DNA of 64,000 nucleotides from NCBI RefSeq assembly GCF_019204025.1, contig NZ_JAGSPB010000002.1, forward strand, positions 1,054,001 to 1,118,000, read 5' to 3'. Of the stretch, positions 52,711 through 62,291 are shown one piece after another (the first letter of the stretch is position 1; the number at the start of each line of letters is the position of its first letter). The translations under genes and the position numbers were made by a program. The notes beneath the pieces were generated by a model that was given only the letters and a program-made list of their open reading frames with translations, had not been told where the DNA came from and did not search any database. Source of the DNA: Erythrobacter ani (GTDB taxonomy: Bacteria > Pseudomonadota > Alphaproteobacteria > Sphingomonadales > Sphingomonadaceae).

Positions 52711-53501
52711 TGCACGCGAGCCAGCTCAACGCGGCGGGGGTAGGACGCCTATCCGACGCGCTGCGCGGGCTTGTGATCCGCAAGGAACGGCACCGCGCGC
52801 GTGCGTCGTATTTCGGACGTGCGCCAATGGCATTTCAGCGGATCGTTTCGAACCGGGTCGGCAAGCCGGTGTTTACCCAGGCCAATCGTCGACACCGCGC
52901 GATCTGGATTCACATTCCCAAGAATGCCGGGACCAGCCTTCGGACAGGGCTCGGTTTCGACGATGTGGGTCATCAGCCGATCGCACGTTACGCCGCACAT
53001 GACGCAGCTGCGGTGGAAAGGTATTTCAAGTTCGCGATCGTGCGAAACCCATGGGACCGACTGCAGTCTGCATTCCGTTATTTGCGCCGTCACCCTGTGG
53101 GCGCTGCGTTTGATGACGCCGTCTTCGCTGACCGCAATCTCCGGCAATTTGCCGATTTCGAGGAATTCGTACTTGCCATGGCGGATGACCGGGCTAAGCG
53201 CGGCGTGCTCGATTACACGCATTTCCTGCCGCAGCTTTTCTGGCTGACATTGCCGGGTGAAGATGGATTGAAGGTCGATTATGTCGGGCGATTCGAAAAT
53301 CTTGGCAAAGTCTACAGTGAGCTGTCCGAGCGATTTCAAACGGCCGGTGATCTGCCTGACATGAACAGCCAAAGAGTAAGCAATTTTCGCGAGCTCTACA
53401 CACCCACCATGCGCGACATCGTCGCGGAGATGTACGCGAGCGATATTGCTGCGTTCGATTATCAATTCGATGAGGCCACGAGGGGGCCGGACAATGCCTA
53501 A
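52710..53501 (+). CDS. Sulfotransferase-like protein inside the nuo operon
   Basis: 263-residue P-loop sulfotransferase family protein. The PAPS 5'-phosphosulfate site is IWIHIPKNAGTSLR and the 3'-phosphate site is FKFAIVRNPWDRLQSAFRYL with the expected Arg and Ser positions, as in the sulfotransferase family 2 (carbohydrate/Golgi-type). No membrane helix is seen. Starts ATG 52710 or GTG 52707 overlap the nuoF stop; its end overlaps nuoG by 8 bases, and the nuoG Shine-Dalgarno lies within it. No functional link to complex I is known; it may have been inserted into the operon. Confidence 0.8.
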   Translation: MHASQLNAAGVGRLSDALRGLVIRKERHRARASYFGRAPMAFQRIVSNRVGKPVFTQANRRHRAIWIHIPKNAGTSLRTGLGFDDVGHQPIARYAAHDAAAVERYFKFAIVRNPWDRLQSAFRYLRRHPVGAAFDDAVFADRNLRQFADFEEFVLAMADDRAKRGVLDYTHFLPQLFWLTLPGEDGLKVDYVGRFENLGKVYSELSERFQTAGDLPDMNSQRVSNFRELYTPTMRDIVAEMYASDIAAFDYQFDEATRGPDNA

Positions 53502-55512
53502 AGTCACCGTAGACGGCGAAGAAATCGAAGTTCCCGCAGGCGCCACCGTGCTGCAGGCGTGTGAGCTTGCGGGCAAGGAAATCCCGCGGTTCTGCTATCA
53601 CGAACGCCTTTCGATCGCTGGCAATTGCCGGATGTGCCTTGTCGAGGTGAAGCCTGGGCCGCCCAAGCCCCAAGCGTCCTGTGCGCTGCCCGCTGCCGAC
53701 AATCAGGAAATCCGAACCGATACGCCGATGGTCAAGAAAGCGCGCGAAGGGGTGATGGAGTTTCTGCTCATCAACCACCCGCTCGATTGCCCGATCTGCG
53801 ACCAGGGCGGTGAATGCGATCTGCAAGATCAGGCTGTCGCCTATGGCCGTGGCGGTTCGCGGTATGAGCGTGAGAACAAGCGCGCGGTGACCGAGAAATA
53901 TATGGGCCCGCTGATCAAGACGATCATGACGCGCTGTATTCACTGCACCCGCTGCGTGCGCTTCTCGGAAGAGATCGCGGGCGTGGACGAAATCGGCGCT
54001 CTGTATCGCGGTGAGGACATGCAGATCACGACCTATCTCGAACAGGCCGCTGCACACGAGCTTTCGGCAAATGTGATCGACCTGTGCCCGGTCGGCGCTC
54101 TGACGTCGCGCCCCTACGCTTTCGAAGCGCGGCCATGGGAATTGAAGCGCACGCTCAGCATCGATGTGTCGGACGCCGTTGGCGCCAACATCTCGCTGCA
54201 TTCCAAGGGCCGCGAAGTCATGCGCGCACTCCCGCGCATCAACGATGACGTCAATGAAGAATGGCTTTCGGACAAGGGTCGCTACCAGGTCGACGGACTT
54301 GGGAAACGGCGTCTCGACAAGGTTTTCATGCGTAAAGGCGGGAAACTTCAGGCCGCATCGTGGAACGAGGCTTTCGATGCGATTGCGGGTCAGCTTGAAG
54401 GCAAGAATTCCAGCATCGCAGCCGTAGCGGGAGATATGGTCGATTGCGAGACGATGTTTGCAGCGAAAGCCTTGCTGAACGCCTGCGGCTCCACCCAGGT
54501 GGAAGCACGCCAGACCGGCATGACATATGACGTCAGCAACATTGCGGCGGTCAATTTCAACTCGACGCTTGCGGGCATCGAGACCGCCGACTGCATCCTG
54601 ATCGTTGGCAGCCATGTCCGTTGGGAAGCGGCTCTCGTGAACGCTCGCCTGCGCAAGGCTGTGAAGGGCGGAGCGAAGGTTTTCGTCGTTGGCCCCGAGT
54701 GGGAAACGACCTATCCGGCAGAATTCCTCGGTGAAGACCTGAAGGTGCTAAACCGTGTTCCCAAGGGGCTGGGTGACGCGATGAAGGCTGCGGAGCGCCC
54801 GGCAGTGATCCTTGGCGGTGCGGCTCTGGCGAAGGGCGCGCTCGGTGCGGCGCTCAAGCTGGTCGACAAGTTCGACCTCGTGAAGGACGGTTGGAACGGT
54901 TTCAACGTCCTCCATATGAGCGCGGCGCGCATGGGTTCGTTGATGCTCGATTTCACCGTACCGGGCGGCATGGCGGATATCGCAGCGAAAGCTCCCAAGG
55001 TGCTGCTGAGCCTCGGCGCGGACGAAATGGATTATGAACCGTTCGCCGACAGCTTGAAGGTCTATATTGGGCATCACGGCGACAAGGGCGCGCATGCAGC
55101 AGATATTATCCTACCTGCAGCGAGTCACGCCGAGAAGGACGGGACGTACGTCAACACCGAAGGCCGCGTGCAGTTCGCTGAAAAAGCCGTATTCGCGCCG
55201 GGTGACGCGCGTGAGGACTGGACGATCCTGCGCGCGCTTGCCGATGCGCTGGGTGTGAATGTCGGGTTCGACAGCTTTGGCGAACTCCAGGGCAAGATGA
55301 TCGCCGAAGTGCCCGCCCTGGGCGAAGAAGGACTTGCCGATTATGGCGCGCTCCCGAAAGCGGACAGCAGCGCGAAGGCCGAAGGCTCGATCAGCGCCTA
55401 TCCGATCGCCGATTTCTACCTCACCAACCCCATCGCCCGTGCGAGCGCGGTTATGCAGCAATGCTCGGCTGAATTGCTCGATACTAACGAGATCAAGGAG
55501 GCAGCCGAGTGA
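53494..55512 (+). CDS. nuoG: NADH-quinone oxidoreductase subunit G
   Basis: 75-kDa subunit, 672 residues, with an N-terminal [2Fe-2S] domain (CYHERLSIAGNCRMC), the His-Cys cluster region (CPICDQGGECDLQDQA), then CIHCTRCVRF for N4/N5-type clusters, and a molybdopterin-oxidoreductase-like C-terminal domain from about 220. The lengths of both parts are usual for alphaproteobacteria. Its start ATG lies 8 bases before the sulfotransferase stop. Confidence 0.97.
   Translation: MPKVTVDGEEIEVPAGATVLQACELAGKEIPRFCYHERLSIAGNCRMCLVEVKPGPPKPQASCALPAADNQEIRTDTPMVKKAREGVMEFLLINHPLDCPICDQGGECDLQDQAVAYGRGGSRYERENKRAVTEKYMGPLIKTIMTRCIHCTRCVRFSEEIAGVDEIGALYRGEDMQITTYLEQAAAHELSANVIDLCPVGALTSRPYAFEARPWELKRTLSIDVSDAVGANISLHSKGREVMRALPRINDDVNEEWLSDKGRYQVDGLGKRRLDKVFMRKGGKLQAASWNEAFDAIAGQLEGKNSSIAAVAGDMVDCETMFAAKALLNACGSTQVEARQTGMTYDVSNIAAVNFNSTLAGIETADCILIVGSHVRWEAALVNARLRKAVKGGAKVFVVGPEWETTYPAEFLGEDLKVLNRVPKGLGDAMKAAERPAVILGGAALAKGALGAALKLVDKFDLVKDGWNGFNVLHMSAARMGSLMLDFTVPGGMADIAAKAPKVLLSLGADEMDYEPFADSLKVYIGHHGDKGAHAADIILPAASHAEKDGTYVNTEGRVQFAEKAVFAPGDAREDWTILRALADALGVNVGFDSFGELQGKMIAEVPALGEEGLADYGALPKADSSAKAEGSISAYPIADFYLTNPIARASAVMQQCSAELLDTNEIKEAAE
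55495..55501 (+). promoter_or_regulatory. Full-consensus Shine-Dalgarno AAGGAGG
   Basis: A perfect AAGGAGG in the last nuoG codons, 7 bases before the GTG at 55509. It supports that the 92-residue membrane protein is translated despite its GTG start and overlap. Confidence 0.75.
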
Positions 55513-55787
55513 GCCAGCTGCCCATCTTCGTCAGGCCTTTGCCCTTTGTGCTGTATTTTCTCGCCTTGCTACTTGGTGCTTGGCGGTTCTGGAATGACTG
55601 GACCGTTGCGGAAGCCTCAATGCAGTTCGCGCAAGGGATGGGAAGTGAGTTCGAAGAAATGCGCTTCATGTCCCGCTCTAATTCGCTTTACGGGGCTGTT
55701 GCGGACGTTGCCTACCTCGGTGCAAGTGCAGCAATTCTGCACGTTCTCATTGCCATTTACGACATGATGAAAGGTCCGGAAGCGTGA
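55509..55787 (+). CDS. 92-residue two-helix membrane protein between nuoG and nuoH
   Basis: Unknown small membrane protein with helices at about 9-27 (rich in Leu, ending LGAWRFW) and 62-84 ([22 protein letters not shown]), joined by a polar loop. GTG start with a perfect Shine-Dalgarno, overlapping the nuoG stop; its own stop overlaps the nuoH GTG. Best supported of the extra nuo-operon genes. Confidence 0.8.
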   Translation: MSQLPIFVRPLPFVLYFLALLLGAWRFWNDWTVAEASMQFAQGMGSEFEEMRFMSRSNSLYGAVADVAYLGASAAILHVLIAIYDMMKGPEA

Positions 55788-56830
55788 CCGAATTCTTCCA
55801 GAACCTCGGCCTCTCCTACGAGTGGGCGTGGACCGTTTCGACGCTGGTCGGCATCATCACGATCTCGCTGCTTGTCATGTTTGCGGTGGCGATGGTGATC
55901 TATGTTGATCGCAAGGTGCTCGGCGCGATCATGATGCGCCGCGGGCCCAACGTCGTCGGACCGTTTGGGCTACTGCAAAGCTTTGCCGACGGGCTCAAGG
56001 TCTTCCTGCAGGAAACCATCATCCCCAGCGCTGCGAACAAGGGTATCTTTCTGCTCGCGCCAATCATCACATTCACAGTCGCGCTCGCGGCGTGGGCGGT
56101 GATCCCGTTCGATGCGGGCGTGGTTGTGTCGGATATCAATGTCGGCCTGCTCTACATCCTCGCGATAAGCTCGCTCGGTGTGTACGGCGTCGTGATGAGC
56201 GGGTGGGCGTCGAACTCCAAATACCCGTTCTTTTCCGCCATGCGGGCCGCCGCCCAGATGATCTCTTATGAGGTGTCGATAGGCTTCGTGCTGGTCTGCG
56301 TGGTGCTGTTTGCTGGCACGTTCAACATGAGCGGCATCGTGATGGCGCAGAAGGGGCACGGCCTCGGCATTATCAATGGCTTCTTCATCAATCCGCTGCT
56401 TTTCCCGATGTTCGTGGTGTTCTTCATCTCGGCGCTCGCAGAAACCGCGCGTGCCCCGTTCGACCTGACGGAGGCGGAGTCCGAGCTCGTTGCCGGGTAT
56501 CAGACCGAATATTCGAGCATGAGCTTCGCGCTGTTCTGGCTGGGTGAATATGCGAATATCCTCCTGATGTGTTCGCTGTGCACGCTGCTGTTCTTCGGCG
56601 GGTGGCTGCCGCCAGTCGAATGGGCGCCGCTTTACTGGGTGCCGGGGATCATCTGGTTCCTGCTCAAGACCTTCATGTTCTTCTTCATGTTCAGCTGGAT
56701 TTGGGCGACCGTGCCGCGGTACCGCTACGACCAGCTGATGCGGCTTGGCTGGAAAGTGTTCCTGCCGATGAGCCTGATCTTTGTCGCACTTATCTCCGGC
56801 TACCTGATGGCGACGGGGCATTTCGGATGA
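55784..56830 (+). CDS. nuoH: NADH-quinone oxidoreductase subunit H
   Basis: 348-residue membrane subunit with eight helices, joining quinone site and proton path. The conserved loops are present: [21 protein letters not shown], the [19 protein letters not shown] segment, and [29 protein letters not shown] start overlaps the upstream stop. Confidence 0.97.
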   Translation: MTEFFQNLGLSYEWAWTVSTLVGIITISLLVMFAVAMVIYVDRKVLGAIMMRRGPNVVGPFGLLQSFADGLKVFLQETIIPSAANKGIFLLAPIITFTVALAAWAVIPFDAGVVVSDINVGLLYILAISSLGVYGVVMSGWASNSKYPFFSAMRAAAQMISYEVSIGFVLVCVVLFAGTFNMSGIVMAQKGHGLGIINGFFINPLLFPMFVVFFISALAETARAPFDLTEAESELVAGYQTEYSSMSFALFWLGEYANILLMCSLCTLLFFGGWLPPVEWAPLYWVPGIIWFLLKTFMFFFMFSWIWATVPRYRYDQLMRLGWKVFLPMSLIFVALISGYLMATGHFG

Positions 56831-57273
56831 GCGCGCTCCTGACCACGGCCACGGCGATCGCGATCTCCGCCTCTCCCAACCTCGTGCCTGGCGACGGGTT
56901 TTTGCTGGGCTGCTTCTTCAATCAAACCGACGATGACGTGGGTGAACCAGCATTGAAAGGCTTCGGTATATTCATTCCAAAGCTGGAAGGCGTGATGGAT
57001 ATTTCTCCGCACGATGTCCGGGATAGTTCCGGAATGCTTGGAGATGAAACATTCAAACAAGTAAGCATGGAGCGCGCGAGCATTGAGTTCTCTGGCGCGA
57101 ACCAGCTCAGTCTCCGCGCATCTGGCGGAATGATGTACCGCGCGACACTGTCCCCTTCCTCAGGCAGCGCGGTCGAGGGCATGTGCCAACTTGGTCCTTC
57201 TGATAACCGCCGGAACGCGCATGAATTCTTTGATGCGCTTCATTCCGATTTGACAGGCGCGAACCAGGACTAA
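56827..57273 (+). CDS. Unknown 148-residue protein between nuoH and nuoI
   Basis: Not recognised. ATG overlaps the nuoH stop (ATGA); the nuoI ATG follows after 4 bases. The first 16 residues ([16 protein letters not shown]) could be a short signal peptide; the rest is soluble-looking with two Cys far apart, a [11 protein letters not shown] stretch and a beta-rich middle. No repeats or motifs were seen. The sequence reads more AT-rich in places than the nuo genes around it. Confidence 0.65.
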   Translation: MSALLTTATAIAISASPNLVPGDGFLLGCFFNQTDDDVGEPALKGFGIFIPKLEGVMDISPHDVRDSSGMLGDETFKQVSMERASIEFSGANQLSLRASGGMMYRATLSPSSGSAVEGMCQLGPSDNRRNAHEFFDALHSDLTGANQD

Positions 57274-57277
57274 CCCG

Positions 57278-57766
57278 ATGACCACCGCAACCCAGCTCCT
57301 CAAATCTTTCACCTTGTGGGAATTCCTCAAGGCGCATGCGCTGACCCTGAAGTATTTCTTCAAGCCCAAGGTCACGATCAACTATCCGTTCGAGAAGTCG
57401 CCGCTTTCCCCGCGTTTTCGCGGTGAGCATGCGCTGCGCCGCTATCCCAATGGCGAAGAGCGCTGCATTGCGTGTAAATTGTGTGAGGCCGTTTGCCCCG
57501 CGCAGGCGATCACCATCGAGAGCGAACCGCGCGAAGACGGCAGCCGCCGCACCACGCGTTACGACATCGACATGACCAAGTGTATTTATTGCGGTTTTTG
57601 TCAGGAAGCTTGCCCCGTCGATGCCATCGTCGAGGGACCAAACTTCGAATATGCCACCGAAACACGCGAGGAGCTGCTCTATGACAAGGCCAAGCTGCTT
57701 GCGAATGGTGACAAATGGGAACGGGCCATCGCGGCCAATCTTGAAGCCGACGCGCCGTATCGTTAA
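57278..57766 (+). CDS. nuoI: NADH-quinone oxidoreductase subunit I
   Basis: 162-residue 8Fe ferredoxin-like subunit with clusters N6a and N6b: [12 protein letters not shown] and [12 protein letters not shown]. The amphipathic N-terminal helix and [15 protein letters not shown] precede it. Length and spacing are standard. Confidence 0.97.
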   Translation: MTTATQLLKSFTLWEFLKAHALTLKYFFKPKVTINYPFEKSPLSPRFRGEHALRRYPNGEERCIACKLCEAVCPAQAITIESEPREDGSRRTTRYDIDMTKCIYCGFCQEACPVDAIVEGPNFEYATETREELLYDKAKLLANGDKWERAIAANLEADAPYR

Positions 57767-57811
57767 GGGCGCGCCCAAGCCAGTTAATGGTGGGACGGAA
57801 AAACAGGGATC

Positions 57812-58435
57812 ATGATTCAAGCCATCGCATTCTACCTGTTCGCAGGTCTGGTCATCGCAAGCGCGGTCATGGTCATCATGTCGCGCAACCCGGTGCATTC
57901 CGTCCTGTGGCTCATTCTCGCCTTCTTCAACGCGGCGGGCCTGATGGTGCTTGTCGGCGCCGAGTTTATCGCGATGCTGCTGGTGATCGTCTATGTCGGG
58001 GCAGTCGCGGTGCTGTTCCTGTTCGTCGTGATGATGCTCGATATCGATTTCGCTGCGATGCGGGCCGGCTTCATCAAGAACTTCCCGCTGGGTATCGCGA
58101 TAGCGCTGATTTTGCTCGCAGAATTGCTGCTGGGCGTCGGTGCCTACAATGCGGGCGGGCTCGAACTGGGCACGCCTGATGGTGCCGCCGCGCAGGGCAT
58201 TGGGCAAAGCAATATCGAGGCGATCGGCGGGCTCTTGTATGGCCGTTATATCCTGCTGTTCGAGATTGCCGGGATTATCCTCCTGGTGGCCATGATCGGC
58301 GCCATCGTTCTGACCTTCCAGCCGCCCAAGCCGGGTGCGCGAGGCCGTCAGGACGTGGGCAAGCAGATCGCCCGCCGCCTACATGAGGCCACCGTCATGA
58401 AAAATCCCGAAGTCGGGCAGGGGGTCGAGCTATGA
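57812..58435 (+). CDS. nuoJ: NADH-quinone oxidoreductase subunit J
   Basis: 207-residue five-helix membrane subunit. [19 protein letters not shown] and the glycine-rich helix [27 protein letters not shown] (with the pi-bulge region [10 protein letters not shown]) are characteristic. The C-terminus has a polar tail. The stop overlaps the nuoK ATG. Confidence 0.96.
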   Translation: MIQAIAFYLFAGLVIASAVMVIMSRNPVHSVLWLILAFFNAAGLMVLVGAEFIAMLLVIVYVGAVAVLFLFVVMMLDIDFAAMRAGFIKNFPLGIAIALILLAELLLGVGAYNAGGLELGTPDGAAAQGIGQSNIEAIGGLLYGRYILLFEIAGIILLVAMIGAIVLTFQPPKPGARGRQDVGKQIARRLHEATVMKNPEVGQGVEL

Positions 58436-58737
58436 TCGGCGTAGAGCATTACCTCGTCGTCGGTGCGATCCTGTTCGTGCTTGGCGTGCTGGGCATTTTC
58501 CTCAATCGCAAGAACGTGATCGTCATCCTTATGGCGGTCGAGCTCATCCTTCTGGCGGTGAACATCAACCTAGTCGCGTTCAGCGCATTCATGGGCGACC
58601 TGGTCGGTCAGGTGTTCGCGATGCTGGTGCTGACCGTCGCGGCTGCCGAAGCGGCCATCGGCCTCGCCATCCTCGTCATCTACTTCCGAGGCCGCGGCAC
58701 AATCGCGGTCGACGATGTAAACCGGATGAAGGGATAA
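58432..58737 (+). CDS. nuoK: NADH-quinone oxidoreductase subunit K
   Basis: 101-residue three-helix subunit of the proton path. The two membrane glutamates needed for pumping are Glu37 ([10 protein letters not shown]) and Glu73 ([11 protein letters not shown]). ATGA overlap with nuoJ. Confidence 0.97.
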   Translation: MIGVEHYLVVGAILFVLGVLGIFLNRKNVIVILMAVELILLAVNINLVAFSAFMGDLVGQVFAMLVLTVAAAEAAIGLAILVIYFRGRGTIAVDDVNRMKG

Positions 58738-58743
58738 GCACCG

Positions 58744-60753
58744 GTGCAGACCCAGATCCTCCTCATCGTGTTCCTGCCGCTGCTCGCGTCAATCATCGCG
58801 GGATTGGTGAACAAGAACGCGCCGAGCGTCTTTGCCAAGTCGATCACGACAGGCGCGCTTTTCGTGTCGGCTGCGCTCAGCTGGCCGATCTTCCTCGGCT
58901 TCCTCGGAGGCACCGCTACGGCCGAAGTCGTGCCGGTGCTGAAATGGGTGCAGTCGGGCGACATGACTTTCGACTGGGCGCTGCGCGTCGATGCGCTGAC
59001 AGCTGTCATGCTGGTCGTCATCAACTCCGTGTCCGCGCTCGTGCACCTCTATTCGTGGGGGTACATGGAGGAAGACCCTGATCAGCCGCGCTTCTTCGCC
59101 TACCTCTCGTTGTTCACCTTCGCGATGCTGATGCTCGTGACTGCCGACAACCTCGTGCAGATGTTCTTCGGTTGGGAAGGGGTGGGGCTCGCCAGTTACC
59201 TGCTGATCGGTTTCTGGTTCAAGAAACCGAGTGCCGGAGCCGCCGCGATCAAGGCTTTTGTGGTCAACCGCGTCGGCGATCTTGGTTTCATGCTCGGCAT
59301 CTTCGGCACGTTCCTCGTGTTTCAGACGACGTCGATTTCCGAAATCCTCGAAGCCGCACCGGCGATGAGCGGAACGACGATCGGCTTCCTCGGAATGCGC
59401 CTCTACACGATGGACATCCTGTGCATCCTTCTGTTCATCGGCGCGATGGGTAAATCGGCGCAGCTCTTCCTTCACACCTGGCTGCCCGATGCGATGGAAG
59501 GGCCGACGCCGGTTTCCGCGCTGATCCACGCCGCGACGATGGTTACCGCAGGCGTGTTCATGGTCTGCCGCCTGTCGCCCATGTTTGAGACCGCGCCGAC
59601 CGCACTTGCGATTGTGACCGTGGTGGGCGCAGCGACCTGCTTCTTCGCCGCAACTATTGGCACGACGCAGTGGGACATCAAGCGAGTGATCGCCTATTCG
59701 ACGTGCTCTCAGCTCGGCTACATGTTCTTTGCTGCCGGCGTCGGAGCGTATGGGGTCGCCATGTTCCACCTGTTTACGCACGCGTTTTTCAAGGCACTGC
59801 TGTTTCTGGGAGCGGGCTCGGTCATCCACGCGATGCACCACGAACAGGACATGCGGTATTACGGCGACCTCCGTAAGAAAATCCCGATTACCTTCTGGGC
59901 GATGATGGCAGGCACGCTCGCTATCACCGGGGTCGGTGTGCTTGGCGTGTTCGGTTTCGCCGGTTTCTACTCCAAGGATGCGATCCTGGAGGCGGCATTC
60001 GCGCGCGGCACCGGTATTTCGCAGTTTGCTTTCTGGGCGGGCGCGGTCGCGGCTTTGCTCACGAGTTTCTACAGCTGGCGTCTGATGTTCCTGACCTTCT
60101 GGGGCAAACCGCGCTGGATCGACAGCGAGCATATCCAGCATTCGGTGCACAAGACGCCGGAAGAGGCGGGCGCCGATACCACCGGCGGGTACAAGCCGCA
60201 CGAAAGTCCATGGTCGATGCTTATCCCGTTGATTTTGTTGACGGTCGGCGCGGTTCTGGCCGGATACATATACAAATATCCGTTCATCGATGGATCGTCG
60301 GACGCTGTGAATGGCGCATTCTGGGGAGGCTCGATCTATTTTAACGAGAACCTCGTCCACGCGCTGCACGCCGTGCCGCTGTGGGTCAAATTGACTGCAA
60401 CCGTGGTTATGATCACAGGATTCATCGGAGCCTACATCGCCTACATCGCGAAGCCTGATATTCCGGCGAAATTCGTCGAGAACTTCGGTTGGCTGCACCG
60501 CTTCGTGTACAACAAATGGTATTTCGACGAGCTCTATGATCGCATTTTCGTGAAGCCGGCCTTCTGGCTCGGTCGTCAGTTCTGGAAGCTGGGCGACATC
60601 GGCACGATCGACCGTTTCGGCCCGAATGGCATCGCATGGGTGGTCGAGCGCAGCTCGGGTGCCGCGAAAACGATCCAGTCGGGCTATCTCTACACATACG
60701 CGCTGATCATGCTGCTTGGCCTGATCGCGGCAATTACCTGGGTTCTGCTGTAA
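58744..60753 (+). CDS. nuoL: NADH-quinone oxidoreductase subunit L
   Basis: 669-residue antiporter-like subunit at the distal end of the membrane arm, with the long lateral helix at the C-terminus. Conserved: [44 protein letters not shown], and [15 protein letters not shown]. Starts with GTG 6 bases after nuoK. TAA overlaps the nuoM ATG by one base. Confidence 0.97.
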   Translation: MQTQILLIVFLPLLASIIAGLVNKNAPSVFAKSITTGALFVSAALSWPIFLGFLGGTATAEVVPVLKWVQSGDMTFDWALRVDALTAVMLVVINSVSALVHLYSWGYMEEDPDQPRFFAYLSLFTFAMLMLVTADNLVQMFFGWEGVGLASYLLIGFWFKKPSAGAAAIKAFVVNRVGDLGFMLGIFGTFLVFQTTSISEILEAAPAMSGTTIGFLGMRLYTMDILCILLFIGAMGKSAQLFLHTWLPDAMEGPTPVSALIHAATMVTAGVFMVCRLSPMFETAPTALAIVTVVGAATCFFAATIGTTQWDIKRVIAYSTCSQLGYMFFAAGVGAYGVAMFHLFTHAFFKALLFLGAGSVIHAMHHEQDMRYYGDLRKKIPITFWAMMAGTLAITGVGVLGVFGFAGFYSKDAILEAAFARGTGISQFAFWAGAVAALLTSFYSWRLMFLTFWGKPRWIDSEHIQHSVHKTPEEAGADTTGGYKPHESPWSMLIPLILLTVGAVLAGYIYKYPFIDGSSDAVNGAFWGGSIYFNENLVHALHAVPLWVKLTATVVMITGFIGAYIAYIAKPDIPAKFVENFGWLHRFVYNKWYFDELYDRIFVKPAFWLGRQFWKLGDIGTIDRFGPNGIAWVVERSSGAAKTIQSGYLYTYALIMLLGLIAAITWVLL

Positions 60754-62291
60754 TGGACGGCTTTCCGATCCTCACCACGATGATGCTGGTGCCTCTCGTG
60801 GGCGCTATCCTCTGCCTGTTCATCGGCGGGGCTGCGGCGCGCGGCGTGGCCCTGGCGGCGACACTGGCCACCTTCGCGCTCGGCGTCCTGCTATGGGCCA
60901 GCTACGATATAGGCGGCGCCCAATGGCAGTTTACCGAGCGAGCCGAGCTGTTCGAAGGCTTCTCCTACGCCTTGGGCATCGATGGCATTGCCTTGATGCT
61001 CATCATGCTCAGCGTCTTCCTTATGCCGATCTGCGTGCTTGCAAGCTGGACGTCCATCACGAAGCGCGTTGGCGAGTACATGAGCGCGTTCCTGTTCATG
61101 GAAGTGCTGATGATCGGCGTGTTCGCCGCGCAGGACCTGTTCCTGTTTTACATCTTCTTCGAGGCAGGTCTGATCCCGATGTATCTCATCATCGGGGTAT
61201 GGGGCGGCGATAACCGCATCTACGCATCGTACAAGTTTTTCCTCTACACCCTGTTCGGATCGGTTCTCATGCTGATCGCCATGTTCTGGATGGTGGCCGA
61301 GGCCGGCACTTCGGATATTCCGACGCTGATGCAGTACGATTTCCCGGTAGCTGCGCAATTCTGGCTGTTCCTTGCCTTCTTCGCGAGCTTCGCCGTGAAG
61401 ATGCCGATGTGGCCTGTCCACACATGGCTACCCGATGCACACGTCCAGGCACCCACCGCTGGCTCTGTCATCCTTGCAGGTGTCTTGCTGAAGCTCGGCG
61501 GTTATGGCTTTATCCGTTTCAGCCTGCCGATGTTCCCGGATGCGAGCGGAGAGCTTGCCTGGCTCATCTTCGCGCTATCGATGGTCGCAGTGGTCTACAC
61601 CTCGCTCGTCGCCCTTGTTCAGCAGGACATGAAAAAGCTGATCGCCTATTCGTCGGTTGCGCATATGGCGCTCGTTACGGCGGGCCTGTTCGCCTTCAAT
61701 GTTCAGGGGCTCGAAGGCGCGATGATGATCATGCTGGGCCACGGCCTGGTTTCCGGCGCGCTCTTCCTGTGTGTCGGTGTCATTTATGACCGGCTGCACA
61801 CGCGCGAGATCGACCGGTATGGCGGCCTTTCAATCAACATGCCGTATTACGCGCTGTTCTTCCTCCTTTTCACGATGGCGAGCGTCGGCCTGCCCGGGAC
61901 GAGCAATTTCATCGGCGAGTTCCTGGCGCTTGCGGGAATTTACCAGACATCGACCTGGGTGGCTTTCGTCTGCACCACGGGTATCATTCTTGGCGCTGCC
62001 TACATGCTTTACCTTTATCGCCGCGTCGCTTTTGGCGTGCAAAAGAACGAAGACGCCGCCGCAATGCCCGACATCACTGCCCGCGAGTGGGCGATGATGG
62101 CACCTATTGCCGCAGCGGTTCTGTGGATGGGTGTTTACCCTGAAAGCTTCCTTGCGCCGATGCGCGCCGACATCGCCGCGCTCGATGCCCGGATAGCATC
62201 GGCTGCGCCCGCGAATGACAGCCAGCTTGCCGATGGTGCACCGCGTGCGGAAGCTGCGAATGCGATTGCGCATGAAGGGGGAGAGCACTGA
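60753..62291 (+). CDS. nuoM: NADH-quinone oxidoreductase subunit M
   Basis: 512-residue antiporter-like subunit. [19 protein letters not shown] carries the conserved Glu, [22 protein letters not shown] the key Lys/His region partner, and [14 protein letters not shown] the next broken helix. The ATG at 60753 gives the expected N-terminus; the frame is open upstream into nuoL. A polar tail of about 40 residues ends EGGEH. Confidence 0.97.
   Translation: MDGFPILTTMMLVPLVGAILCLFIGGAAARGVALAATLATFALGVLLWASYDIGGAQWQFTERAELFEGFSYALGIDGIALMLIMLSVFLMPICVLASWTSITKRVGEYMSAFLFMEVLMIGVFAAQDLFLFYIFFEAGLIPMYLIIGVWGGDNRIYASYKFFLYTLFGSVLMLIAMFWMVAEAGTSDIPTLMQYDFPVAAQFWLFLAFFASFAVKMPMWPVHTWLPDAHVQAPTAGSVILAGVLLKLGGYGFIRFSLPMFPDASGELAWLIFALSMVAVVYTSLVALVQQDMKKLIAYSSVAHMALVTAGLFAFNVQGLEGAMMIMLGHGLVSGALFLCVGVIYDRLHTREIDRYGGLSINMPYYALFFLLFTMASVGLPGTSNFIGEFLALAGIYQTSTWVAFVCTTGIILGAAYMLYLYRRVAFGVQKNEDAAAMPDITAREWAMMAPIAAAVLWMGVYPESFLAPMRADIAALDARIASAAPANDSQLADGAPRAEAANAIAHEGGEH

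Noticed and set aside
58789..60498. 569-residue minus-strand ORF opposite nuoL
   Set aside because: Rich in Arg/His/Glu with no domain; it is the antisense of a well-supported gene, as expected in GC-rich DNA.
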